The translations under genes were made by a program, and so were the position numbers. From NCBI RefSeq assembly GCF_001680005.1, contig NC_033562.1, positions 1,488,001 to 1,552,000 of the forward strand: DNA of 64,000 bases. Direction: 5' to 3'. The first letter of the stretch is position 1, and each line of letters begins with the position of its first letter. The notes below the pieces were generated by a model that saw only the letters and a list, made by a program, of their open reading frames with translations, did not search any database and was not told the origin of the DNA. The DNA is from Plasmodium coatneyi (Eukaryota > Apicomplexa > Aconoidasida > Haemosporida > Plasmodiidae). Below are positions 47,171-59,087 of this stretch, one piece after another.

Positions 47171-48513
47171 TGTATTGGGTATTTTCAGGTTCAGGACAAT
47201 ACGGGGAAGCAGTGCAGGGAAACAAACCGAAAAACCGCCAAGCGGTGCAACGACAAAATGGGAGAAACAACAAGCTAAAATTTACATACAATCAATTTAT
47301 ACAACCCATTTGCGCAGCCACACATTTCCCGTCCGTTCGCGCAACAGAATAGTTTTATTAGTTAAAAAGAAAAAAGGCACATATGTTAGACCAAATTGTA
47401 CCATGTGTTAGGTTAAATTCCGTCCACCAAAAATTGCTGTTACAGTATTAATCCTTCTTAACAACAACACCATTGGGAAGATCCAGCAAGATTAGCACGT
47501 GTGCGTATACAACATTACGCGCGTAGACAAGTATATTTCCCCCTTACTGCGTGTAACTACACATTTCGGTTCGAATATGCCATTTGGCAATATTGTGTGT
47601 GAGAAAAAAAAAAAAAAAAAAAGAACATTGAAGAAGAAAGACCGTTATACGGGAAGATGCGCGACTCCTATATGCCCATTTGGAGAACCTCCTTTTATTC
47701 ACAATATGTCCTTACTTTTAAAGTGGGACGAATAGGGCTATTTAAAATTTTCTTAATTTTGTTATTTTTTCCTGCTTACAGGTTTTTACATTCATACCTC
47801 CTCACATGTGCGTTTACACATATATGCGCGAAAAACGGCAAAATAAAAAATTGCTTCTTTTACTTATTTCCACCGAAATGTATACTGGCTCAAGAGGCAC
47901 GCTTTTTACAACAAGTGCTGAAGTGTTAGTGGGGAAATGAACGTGGGCAGATTGGCATGTGTCCATGTGTGCATGTGTACATATATATATCCACATATAT
48001 TTACACATAGGTACGCATACATACTATGTATGAGCATGCATTCGCTGATACATGGATGTATGCACATGCACGTTCACGAAGTGGAAATGAGGTGGGCATA
48101 CACATGTATGCGCACGTGAGAATGTACGTATGAATTAGTTCTTCAATATGCAGAAACGTTGTAAATATGTGTGCATACATTTTTATGTATTAAAAATTTC
48201 TTCGCGCTTACATCTAATTTTTTTTTTTAATTGAAAATTTTTTTTTATTACAAAAAAAAAAAAAAAAAAAAAAGAAAACATATAAAAATGAAATAATTAT
48301 GATACCTATTTTTTGTTTGCACTTGCATAACATGATAGATGGGGTGAGTGTATGGTGACTGTCTCTTTTGTTTTTTTCCTACACTTTTACACCTACTATT
48401 TGGCAGCACATCGTGCGAACATTGGTATATATATTATATGTACATATATATATACTTATTGCGCGTGCTGAGCGCAACTAATTCGTTTGTAACATGGGTT
48501 CATGCCACGTTCT
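47171..48513. other. Intergenic, upstream of the LCCL gene and downstream of alpha-tubulin
   Basis: About 1.3 kb. Notable are an A-run at 47606-47622 and a stretch of repeated ACATGTGT/CATACATG-like alternating purine-pyrimidine DNA around 47950-48130, then T and A runs at 48216-48275. No gene was recognised. Confidence 0.5.
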
Positions 48514-50604
48514 CTAATATTCCGCTTCGTATCCTTCGTCTTCCCCTTCTCCCTCGTTGGTCTCAATACCGACCTCTTCGTAATCTTTTTCCAAAGCAGC
48601 CAAATCTTCTCTGGCTTCACTAAACTCTCCCTCTTCCATACCTTCTCCAACGTACCAGTGGACAAATGCTCTCTTAGCATACATGAGGTCAAATTTCTGA
48701 TCCATTCGAGAGAACACTTCAGCAATTGCGGTGGAGTTACTTATCATGCAGACGGCTCTCATCACTTTCGCTAAATCACCCCCAGGAACAACAGTTGGTG
48801 GTTGGTAATTAATACCACACTTGAATCCAGTTGGGCACCAGTCAACAAACTGAATTGTTCTTTTCGTCTTAATAGTCGCAACAGCTGCGTTGACATCCTT
48901 GGGCACGACATCACCTCTATACATTAAACAACAAGCCATGTACTTTCCATGACGGGGGTCACATTTAGCCATCATATTTGCTGGTTCAAACGCCGAATTG
49001 GTAATTTCTGACACGGATAGCTGCTCATGGTATGCCTTCTCCGCACTAACAACTGGAGCATATGAGGACAACATAAAGTGGATACGTGGGTAAGGCACTA
49101 AGTTTGTCTGAAACTCCGTAACGTCCACATTTAGGGCACCATCAAATCGTAGAGAAGCCGTCAACGATGATATGACCTGAGCTATTAGTCTGTTTAAGTT
49201 TGTATAGGTGGGCCTTTCGATGTCCAAGTTTTTTTTACATATGTCGTAGATAGCTTCATTGTCTAACATGATCGCCACATCGGTGTGTTCTAGTAGAGAG
49301 TGGGTCGATAAAACCGAGTTGTATGGTTCCACCACAGCTGTGGACACTTGAGGTGAAGGCCAGCAGCAAAAGTTCAGCTTCGATTTCTTTCCATAATCAA
49401 CTGATAATCTTTCTAGCATTAAACAGCCAAAACCACTTCCGGTACCACCACCAACAGCACTAAACATTAAGAAACCTTGTAGACCCGTACAGTTATCGGC
49501 TAGCTTTCTAATTCTGTCTAAGCACACATCTATGACTTCCTTTCCTATGGTGTAGTGACCCCTTGCGAAATTGTTTGCGGCATCTTCCTTTCCTGATATT
49601 AATTGCTCTGGGTGAAACAGCTGACGATATGTTCCTGTTCTCACTTCATCTACAACGGTTGGCTCTAGGTCGACGAAGACGCAACGCGGGACCTGAAAAA
49701 AAAAGGGGGGGAATATTTATGAGCATGCACAGATACATGTACACAAGTATTTGCTGGCATATGCCAATAGGACGCCCAATCATGTAAAATCCATTCTACA
49801 TTATTGCACGAGAACAAATAAAAATCACAAAGCATGGGAAATTTGCTCATTTGTCTACAATTAGTATGCACACTGTTCGTACGTAATGCGCGTAGGATAT
49901 GAACACAAGGAAACGAGGAAATTTCGACTGGCTGATAGTTTGCGCCATATAGGAGAGCGCACATTCCTCTTTAGAAGTAGGCGCGTAAAAAGAGTTAATC
50001 AACGGTTGAGCTATTTTTCCCTGCTTACGTGTTTTCCTGCACCCGTTTCTGAAAAAAAGGTATTAAAAGCATCATCGTTTGCTCTGGCAGCTTTGTCCGA
50101 GGGCATTTGACCATCCGGTTGTATTCCATGTTCCAGGCAAAACAGTTCCCTAAGAGGTGGTTGCAAGGTGTGCAAAGGGTGTGTAAGCGTTCAATTGTGT
50201 TTATACGCACGATTTGCAGCGGGTGTAGAAGGATTAACTCACTGGTAAACCAACCCAAACACACACTACGCAAAAAATATATCTTACAATGTCAAAATAT
50301 GCAATGTAAATATGGCAAACGTGCATGCAGACAAATACACAAAAGTGTGTGTGTTAGTGTTAACACAAAATAAAAGGTGTGTGCACGTTAAGGAGACTAT
50401 TGGCATGCTCTTCCCATTTTTAATGAATGGGGTGGCACGATGTTAAAAAAAAAAAAATGCACAACATGGGTGGTAAGGCACATGAGGCAGACGAATGATG
50501 TGTACAGGGTGAGCACATTTTTTTTTCTCATTTTTTGGTTACCAGCAAGCATTTCCAACTTGAATACCAGCTTGTCCTACATGAATACTTATTACTTCTC
50601 TCAT
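48514..50604 (-). CDS. Alpha-tubulin (alpha-1 type)
   Basis: Three exons: 50604-50543 (MREVISIHVGQAGIQVGNAC plus TG of Trp21), 50149-50029, and 49692-48514, giving 453 residues. Phases 2 and 0 join exactly, and the intron positions follow strong GTAACC and GTAAGC donors. Canonical features: the GTP-binding loop GGGTGSG, RGDVVPKDVN, the alpha-specific acidic catalytic segment upstream of it, and the C-terminal helix-and-tail ending EGEDEGYEAEY. The terminal Tyr fits the alpha-1 type; the second Plasmodium alpha-tubulin lacks it. It pairs with beta-tubulin in spindle, subpellicular and axonemal microtubules. Residue 16 is Val (GIQVGN), a mild variant. Confidence 0.96.
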
Positions 50605-51461
50605 TTTTATATGAATGAATGATTATAAAACAAAAAAAATAAATTGTTTTTAAAACGTAGTAAATACTAAATATAAAAATGGAAAGGTGAATATGAGATA
50701 AAAATGAGTACATAAAAACAAAAATACAAGGGGGTTGCGTGATTAATTATTTGTGTGCATACGTAAATGCTTATTTTACATATATTTATGCTTTAATTTT
50801 TGTGCTTGTAATTTTTTTTTTTAATTCTTGTAAAATATAATAATTACTCGCAGAACGTTTGTTGTATATGCAATTCGTTAAAACAGTAATGGCGCAGATA
50901 TGTACACGAATATTTTTTTCTTTGGGGAAAGGAGGAAAAAAAAAAGTGATACTCGCAGGTATTATACACGCTTGCTTATTCACATACGCACGTATGTAAA
51001 AATATGTAAATATCAATATTGTACATTTCCAAGCAGGGATTTTTTGAAGGAAAAAAAAAGTCTGTATACAAATACAAAGTATTGTTTCAACGTTTTCCTT
51101 CCCTTTTTTTTTATATAATGTTTTGTGCCTATTTGTTGGTGTATATGTAAATGTATATGCATATGTGTGTTTTTTTTTTTTTTTTTCACATGTTTTCCAT
51201 TAGCATATTTATATACACTGGAAATGTACGAAAAAAAAAAAAAAAAAAAAAAAGGAAAAGAAATGTTTTTTTTGTTATTCCAATTTTGTGTAAACTTGTA
51301 CATTTATTTTGTTTTTTTTTTCCGCTATATGGAAGAATGTAAATAAAAAAAAAAAAAAAAAATTCTGTCAGGATATATAAAGCCAAGTGGTGCGTTGGAT
51401 TAAGTTCTTTTCCTCCTTCCCTTTTTCATTTGTTCAGACAAAGTGGTCAGGATATTATTTA
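50605..51461. other. Divergent intergenic region, alpha-tubulin to plus-strand unknown
   Basis: AT-rich, with long homopolymers: T-runs at 51171-51186 and A-runs at 51230-51253 and 51345-51361. Likely contains the alpha-tubulin promoter and that of the next gene. No frame here is convincing. Confidence 0.5.
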
Positions 51462-53381
51462 ATGTTCAAAAGTTGGTAAAAATTCTGCTTTTATGGCACA
51501 TATTTTTTGTGCTTAAAAGTTCTTATAAAAAAGAATGGTGAAATTTGCACTTTTATGTACTTTTTGCAAGCCTTTTCCTTATTCCCCTTTGGTCAATTTT
51601 GTGTAAACAATTTTGGGCGGGTTAACGATATGTGCTTATGCATGAACATTTTACACGATAATTTTTTTTTTTTCCAACAGGGGTAGCCCTAAATATGCTT
51701 ATAAGGTGTTAACAAGTGACGCGAAAACGGTAAAGCCCATGCTTTTTAACAAATCCTTGGTTAATTTTTTTTTTTTTTAGCAGAAATTGCATAGTGTGTA
51801 TTTTACGTTTTGTTCTATCAAAGGCAATGTAGTGCTCCCTGCTAATAATAACAATAAGTCGGAACTTGTGAACGTTCTTGAACTGTTGGTAAAAAGTATT
51901 TTTTTTTTTTTTTTCTCACACAAAAAAGAATTTCCACCTTTCATAATAAATAGGAAAAAGTACTAAGAGTGCTACTTCCCATTTTAATTTCACTGTTAGT
52001 CGTCTTTTAAGAAATACAGGTGTATGCATATTTCACTGCATTTTGAGGCTTTCCTTCTTTTTTTTTCCCCCCTCCGAACGAGTGATAATTTCCCCGAAGA
52101 CAGTTGCACACTTTTTTTTGACCTTTAAATATATCTACATTTTGTGCCACGTTTAGGTTTAATTTAAATTTTTTTTTTTTTCTTCACAATGCGGATAAAA
52201 CTGCATTTAAAAATACATTTAAGCCAGTGCTATTTTGCAAATGCTACGATGGTATATGAAAAAAGAGTGTTAAATAGTGTAACAATCTCTGCTTTGGTAC
52301 ATTTTACGCTTATTTCGCCAAAATGAAGTTAAAAAAAGGAATGTTACCCTGTCCTTGGGGTTGAGCGCCCGCTTTGCACGCGTGTCTGTAAATATTGTAA
52401 AATGCAAAAGTGTGTATATACACATGTATACGTGCATGCTCGTTACTGAATTTTATTTTTACCCTCAATTAATGCGGGAAAATATTGTGAACCGGATTGG
52501 GAACACGTGTGCACGCAAAATTCCCCCTTTTTTAATTATTTCTACATTTTTCGTAAAACTCACACGGGGCGTGCGCAACTGCATTGTCGTCCCTTTTGCA
52601 AGCCTAAAGTTGTTTTCCTCAAAGGGGTAAAAAATGGTAAACATGGAAAATGAAGTGGAAGGGTAAAATATGGAGTGGCTTAACTGTTAGAGCACTCTGT
52701 GCACACAAATGAACTGACAGGTGTTGTCATAAACCTATTAAAATGTATATGCATATATACATGCGTGTGCATTTCCTGCTAGGTGTTCGCAAAATGCGTC
52801 ATCACGAGGTAAGTTCGTTCAACATAACCAATGGCGTTTACAATTTTTTTTTCCGTTTTCTTCACCTTCTTAACCTCCACACGGAGGAAAAAAAAAACAA
52901 AAAATTAAAGTGTTTTAAAAGGGGGTTGCGAAGAGGATAACAAAATGTAAGCGTTGTGTATGACTTAAAAAAATTAATGAAAAAAATTGCACCTATAAAA
53001 AAATACAACGCTCCGAAGGGGGAAAAGAAGTTTTAATAGGTGAATATGCAGAAAGTACGGAACTAATGAAAGGTTCAGTCTTTTTACATCAGCAAGGAAT
53101 GTGCGCACAGTGTATCCTTTGTCTTGTTAAATATACATGTTCCAACTATACAGGGTCAAGATGAATCCATAAAAAAGGGGATTCCCCACAAATGTCTGCG
53201 ATTGAGAAGTGTTAGTTTTATCAACGACTTCGTCGTTTCCGATAAGCTCATTCATAATTTGAAATGCTTTTTGAAAAACAAAAATGGGGAAGGAAAATGG
53301 ACAAGATTATTTAAAAAGGAGTTTCTTTTATTTCTTCTCCATTTCTGCGCACGTTTGGGCTCTGCGTTAAGGGGAAAATGA
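51462..53381 (+). CDS. Multi-exon hypothetical protein
   Basis: I do not recognise this gene. A phase-consistent start can be built: 51462-51475 (MFKSW...), 51681-51729, 51781-51888, a possible 8-base exon 52012-52019, and 52157-52251, reading GSPKYAYKVLTSDAKT, QKLHSVYFTFCSIKG, ELVNVLELLKYR and NTFKPVLFCKCYD. A coding-looking frame follows at about 52470-52626 (RENIVNRIGNTCARKIPP), a small candidate exon at 52783-52808 (VRKMRHHE), and a last exon at 53154-53381 (GQDESIKKGIPHKCLRL ... ARLGSALRGK). The joins between 52251 and 53154 do not all keep phase in my reading, so the middle is uncertain. There are no membrane spans or known motifs. The last exon overlaps the 3'-most open frame of the minus-strand HOOK-like gene, so one of those two ends must be wrong or the transcripts overlap. 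Confidence 0.4.
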
Positions 53382-54448
53382 GTACATGTGGCAAAATAAA
53401 AAAAAGAAAAAATCAATTCCATACATAGTGAGACGCCGGCACACACAATCATTAGGAATAGGTTCCAGCAACAGAAGCGCAAAAATAATTGGTACCTTAA
53501 TTTTATTGCGGTGATTTCGTTCCGTAAGGACAAATTGTAAGTTTGTAACTGTTTGTACTTGAGACCTAAGCCATGGATAATTTCGCTTAACAGTTTCTGT
53601 TCATCCTTGGAAATATCAACTTGCGTTTTCCTGAACGAAAAAAAAAGCAATTTGAGGTTTTGAACCCCCCAGTAAGGGGCGTACTATACACATATATATG
53701 TGTGTTGTACACGCTCATAAATGCTCGTTAGGTGGTTCCCCTTTTGCAGTACAGTGCGTCCTTGTAGTATTCGGTTTCCTTTTCTCTAATTTGTAATTGT
53801 TCCTTAAAGATTTGTAAAGCCTAATGTGGGGCAAAATTGCATAGAAGGAAAAGTGTTGCATCGTATGAAAGCGCATTAGGGTGCGTGACTCATCAATTTG
53901 AAATAACTTGTTGTGATTATTTTTATCCAACGAGCAGTTCATTTTTCTTTGCTTTTTATTTTCTGTCTGTACCGCATTAAATTCCTTGCTTAGTTTATTC
54001 TTTGTGGTCTCTTCGACAAGTCCACAATTCTTCTTCTCCATTAGCAACTCGGCTTCTAGCTTTATGATTTTTTCCTGTGTTAAGGGGAAGAATGGGATGT
54101 GGTCATTTTTTTCTGATAAATATTTCCTGTTAATAGGACTTATAAAAGAAAAAGTAGAAAAATAGAATTACATTTATTGCTATGTCTGAATTCCCCTGCA
54201 TATTAGACATCTCTATCTTCATCTTTTGGTTCGTCTTCAAATGGGAAAAAAAAAAAAATCGATGTCACTTTTGTAGATTACGCATTGGGAAAAAGTTATA
54301 AATTCGTGTACATGCATTCGATGCAGGGGCATGTACACAGATTGGTAAAGAGGAAAAGGTGGGTAAAATGATAACCTCTGTCAGTTCTTTAATTTCTTGC
54401 TGCTTTGCTTCTATTTCCTTCTGCTTCTCCTCCATTTCTTTTAACGTT

Positions 54449-54485
<37 letters not shown>

Positions 54486-57400
54486 AAAAATATAAAAAAA
54501 AATAAGCAACCCTTTGCGCCGAATGAAGAGTTGCACTTTCCATTCCTCACCTCATATTTTTCCTGCAGAGTTGGGTCGTCTTTTGCGTCCTGCTTATCCA
54601 TAATTTCCGACATTTTATCTTCTAGCTTTTTATTTATTCTCTTTAAATCGTCAATTTCGTTTTCAAGCTAAGAGGGTGGAAAAAGTACAGAAGGTGTATT
54701 ATGCTCACGTGTTTTTATAGGTACGCACAGTTATACATAGTGACTGAAGCCTATGGAAGGACAATTAAAGGTCTACCTCCTTCACTTTGTTCATGTCGTG
54801 ACTCGTGTCTTCCGACACTTTCTGCTTTAAATTTTCGTTTTCCTTTTTAAGTCTGATCAATTCTTCCGTTTGGTCCACGTTACTTAGTCCTCTAAAATGG
54901 GGATGAGCAAGTAAAGTGCTAAGCCATTTAACAATTCGCAAAAGTTTATGCGTTGAATAAGACTATCCGTTTGCTCGTCAATGCACACGTGCCCGAGTTC
55001 ACGTATGCATGTGTAAGTGCATATAGAGAGGGGCGCTTTATAATGTTTTACATGTTGATTTTGTCAAAATTTTGCTCCTTCTTCAGCTGTTCGTAGGACT
55101 GGTTTTTCGCCTCTCTGAAAGGGGTGAATTGGTAAATAAATTGTGTGAGCAAATACACGTTTTTTTTTTTTTTTTTTTTTTTTTTTCCTTTTTTGTTAAA
55201 TTACAAGTCATTTTTCAGCATTTGCAGGGTTTTGTTTTTCTCGTCGAGGTCTTGTTTCAGTTTTTCATTCTCCGTCTTTGCGTTCACTAAGTTGGCATCC
55301 AAATCTGGAGTGGTGTGGAGAAGAAGGCGAAGCGGGTATGTACGTTGGGGAAATTTGTTCGGATGGAGTGAGCAGCAAAATGGAGAAATAAAATGGAGTA
55401 GATGAAACGAGTTAACAAACCTGCGCATTTATCCTTATATATAATGAGATTGCTTGATTCGAGCTTCAACTTTTCCACTTCATTTTCCATGTCCACCATT
55501 TTTTGAGTGTTATCCTGTGAAGGGCGCAAAGAAGACGAATTATGGGATTAACGCACTGAGCATGTCTTTAATAAACCAAATATTGACTTAATCTGGGCAA
55601 AATAATTATGTTCATGACCCAGATGCACATCTTCATTCTATAAGGGCACATCTTTTTTTAGTTGAAAAAATTACTCTAAGCTTGTCCTCCAATTCCTTGT
55701 TGATATTCTGAACAACCATTAGACTGTCCAATTTTTCTTTATATTTATTTATTTTATTTTGCAAATTTTCGATATTGGAATTTTCTTGCTTTAGGATATT
55801 TTGTTCGTCCTCCAACTCTTTGATTTTTCCTTTTAAATCATTTTCTAAGAGGCTTTTATCTTTCGTTTGTTTTTCTAAGCTGCTTTGCAATTCATGGATT
55901 TTCCTTTCTTGCTCTTCTATTTGTGCCATATATTGATTTTTGGACTTTTCGCAAGCTGCATTAATTTGCTTTTGCAGATTCTCCATCTTCTCGGTGTTTT
56001 CCTCGATTGTTTTATTTTTCTCTGTCAGTGAATTGGTTAAATTTTCATTTTCCATTTCTAGATATTTCACTTTTTCCTTGAGCTGCTTGATTTCGTTTTT
56101 CATGGATTCAGTCAGGTTCTGCAGGGGAAGGGTGGGGCATAAGTGGGATGTTCCTCTGGACACATGGTGCACGAATATGAGCACTTGGTGAATTGCGCAT
56201 ATATGCTATGTGTGGATGAAATATTTAAATTTTCTTAAATTTTAGTTATTCTATTACTTCAGCTTCTGTGGGGTAGTTAAAGGAAGGATTTTTTTTTTTT
56301 CCCGAACATTGCATAAAAAGGGGGGAAAGAAATTATACACAGTACGTTACTTAAAATGTAGACACGGGGGGTTAGCATAATTATGGAGGTGTATATGTAT
56401 TGTGCACAATTCCCCGTATGATGCATCATTTTGGAGAATAAGTTAGCTCATTCTGAGGTGGTACACTCTCAAAAAGGGGGTGCTACTGATTGTCATTAAC
56501 TAGGAAACTGTTCATTTTTTAAAAAATGGTTGTGTAGTCCATACTACGATTTACCTTTAGCAGCACTGTCCTGCGATGTTAGCTTGTTTTCTTTGCTCGC
56601 ATTTTCCTGTAAAGTGGTAGTCCCAGAGGAATGCACGCGTATGTATGTATATATATATGATCAATTATCATTCGCGTAGCAAACGCAGAGGGGGGGTAAA
56701 AATGGAGCAGGAAGAATACCTCTTTGTCCAAAACCTCCACAATGCTATGTATATATTTTTGCGTTTCATGACTAAGGGACAAAATGTTATTTATGTGTTT
56801 TTGCTTGTCATCCGAGACGAGGGCAGCCAGAATTACTAAGCTGTATATATCGATGAACTTGGAAGAAGAAAAGAGGTTCGATCAATGAGTTTGAGAGCGG
56901 TGGTACATATCGATGTGCTTGATCACTCTATGACATGCACATCATGTGGTGTATGAGCCACCTGGTTGGGTATGTGGCCAGGGGATAGCCACATATACGT
57001 AAACACTACATATATATGCTGGGGGGCAAAGAAAGGTGGCCACCCGTGCGTCCAGGCAGTTTTACCTCGTTCACTGTCAAGGCCAATAAATTTTCGATAA
57101 CCCTTTTGATTATCCTTTCGAACTTGTTTTCATGGTATTCGTTCAAATATTTTAGCAAGCACTCGTAGGCGTCCTTCACGAAAAGGGGGTTAATAATGGG
57201 TTAGAGGGAATAATATAATTTAGGCACACTTAAGCAGAACTCAACAAAGGTGCAAACATAGGGACGACGTTTCAGTATGGTCCTTCATTTTTGCAACTGT
57301 GCTGGAATGTGTTCCCTTGCGTGAAGACAATTCTTTCTTGTGTCTTATATTTGTGGGTCATCATCCCTTCCATTGCGCGCATAGGAAAAAAATGCAATTG

Positions 57401-57732
57401 CTACAGTTGCCACGGGGGCTGCGTTTTGGCCTGTTCTGCTTGTTGCTACTCATTCGACCATCGGCACACACGCACGTGTTAGTACTTACCAACTCCGAAT
57501 CAAACTGAGCCGGGTGAATTGATATGTCAAACCATGAGGGGTAAATCTCATTCATACATAGCCACACCGCGTAGCAGGAGTATAGGTTAATTACGCTTGC
57601 GTTATTTTCCTTGGGTGTTTTATTTACATTTTTTAGGGAAGATTCATCGATTATTATTTCCACATTTTTCGCGAAATAAAATGTCTGGACAAATTCTTTT
57701 ATGTGATTCACGTTTTTTTCAACATCATTCAT
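53252..57732 (-). CDS. HOOK-like coiled-coil protein, 16 exons
   Basis: Exons right to left: 57732-57490, 57173-57066, 56857-56720, 56606-56555, 56265-56258 (8 bases), 56118-55675, 55514-55421, 55304-55205, 55114-55052, 54891-54777, 54667-54551, 54450-54376, 54234-54172, 54074-53973, 53820-53753, 53630 onward. All junctions keep phase. Residues 1-165 form a globular N-terminal part (YAVWLCMNEIYPSWFDISI, NEYHENKFERIIKRVIENLL, LSLSHETQKYIHSIVEVLD), resembling the HOOK calponin-homology-like domain with its L-x-x-I-x-P-x-[WY]-F pattern and C-terminal helices. The rest is almost continuous coiled coil. HOOK proteins link cargo to dynein; a HOOK is known in Toxoplasma. The last exon either ends by splicing at 53496 (AG/GTACC) or reads on to a stop at 53252 through a hydrophobic stretch, giving 722 residues. 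The start at 57732 is the first true ATG. Confidence 0.65.
56258..56265 (-). other. 8-base micro-exon of the HOOK-like gene
   Basis: Exon 4 ends in phase 1 and exon 6 needs phase 0. The only sequence between them that fixes this is AAGCTGAA, flanked by CCCCACAG before and GTAATAG after on the minus strand. It completes a Glu codon and adds Ala-Glu. The coiled-coil register continues through it. Confidence 0.6.
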
Positions 57733-59087
57733 TTTGTTGATCCGTGTTTTGGAAATTTTATTCAAAACGTGCTATTTGTCAATTGGGTATGGACACGAAG
57801 AGTTGTAAAAGGAGGGGGCGAAGTGGAAAACGCGCAGGAAATACACACAAAAATGGAGAAGTTGGTATGCTAACATTGCAGCTAAAGTTGGATCCTTAAC
57901 ATGTGCATTTTAAAAATGGTTAACACGATGGGGGGAAAAAAAAATATATATTTACAGAGGGCCAAATGTTTTGTGAACGAATAAAAGTGGAGGAAAAAAA
58001 ATACATAAAAAAAAAAAAATGATTGCCCATGTTTACTGTTTTACAAAATAGGCGCAAAAAAAAAAGAAAAAAACGGTGCAAATTCAGAAAAGGGTTTTCA
58101 TCCATTTTTTGAAGTAAAACGAAGAAAAAAAGAAGCATCAGAATATTTCTCATAACATGCATTTCTGACCTGTTTAACAATTTTTTAATCTGTTATTAAT
58201 GTTGCAAAATTTATGCTTCGTTGTCTTTCACTTGGTCTGTAATTTTCGTTAAATTCACGAATGCACACCTGGGAAAAAAGAACGCAAAGTTGAAACGAGG
58301 AAAAGGCAAAACCTGCAGTGATGCCATTTGTTCAACTTTTCTCTCTCACTTTGATTTGTAAATTTTTTGCCTCCGCATGTCTTCCATGTTTAGCCGGACG
58401 AGCACTTGAGCATTTCTATTCGGGAGAAAATTCGTCCCACTTTCTGCTACTTTTGTGTGTAGAAAAAATATGACAGGAGAAAGGCTAATCCAAATTTGGC
58501 ACCATACAGTGATCTACTTATTTGATGCAGTTGAACACCTTTTTGCAAAATGACCAACCTTTATGTCAACACGTATAGGACGAATGAATCATAGTGAGAT
58601 GTGTAGTCCGATCTGTGTAAGCGTACGCTATGGCATATACATATACTTTTTGTAAAGGAACACCAAAAGGGAAATATCCAAACCGAGGAACGGCCCCAAA
58701 TGTAGTGCTACCTTACCCCCCAGTAGTGTAAAATATGAGCACATGTTTTGACATCACTAGCACATTATGCGCCTTGAATTGGGGGTTATAATAATTCGAA
58801 GAGTTTATACTAATGCCTATTGCGGGGTGGCCACTTCTGAAGGCGTTTTTTTCCCCCTCTCAGAGGAGAGATGCGATGTAGCGATGTAGAGATGTAAGAA
58901 GACGAAACAAAATAGTGGAATTAAACAGTAAGGTTTGTTCTGCTTTGCCAAAATATGGCAATAATGCAGCGAGGTTATAATAAATAGGTGTGCAGATTGG
59001 GCAGGCACACGGGTATATAAAAAAAAAGAAGCGTTTTGGGCCTGCAGAATGGCCCTCTCGTTCAACTTCTGCCACCATATATGCAGG
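57733..59087. other. Intergenic, HOOK-like gene to nucleoporin gene
   Basis: About 1.35 kb with A-rich runs at 57930-58070, a possible tiny two-exon gene (58211-58387, listed separately), and short unsupported frames near 58817-59078. It includes the HOOK-like promoter and the nucleoporin 3' end. Confidence 0.45.
58211..58387 (-). CDS. Possible small two-exon gene or 3' exons of an unresolved gene
   Basis: On the minus strand, ATG at 58387 opens MEDMRRQKIYKSK, with a GTGAGAG donor after 58350. A TTTTTCCCAG acceptor leads to an exon at 58268-58211 (CAFVNLTKITDQVKDNEA, stop). Joined in phase 2 they give 31 residues. The frame is also open upstream of the ATG to a candidate acceptor (CCGAATAG) reading NAQVLVRLN, so these may be the last exons of a longer gene whose first exons I could not find. 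No family recognised; weak evidence. Confidence 0.3.

Noticed and set aside
47567..47580. tRNA B-box-like GGTTCGAAT
   Set aside because: No matching A box or cloverleaf arms around it.
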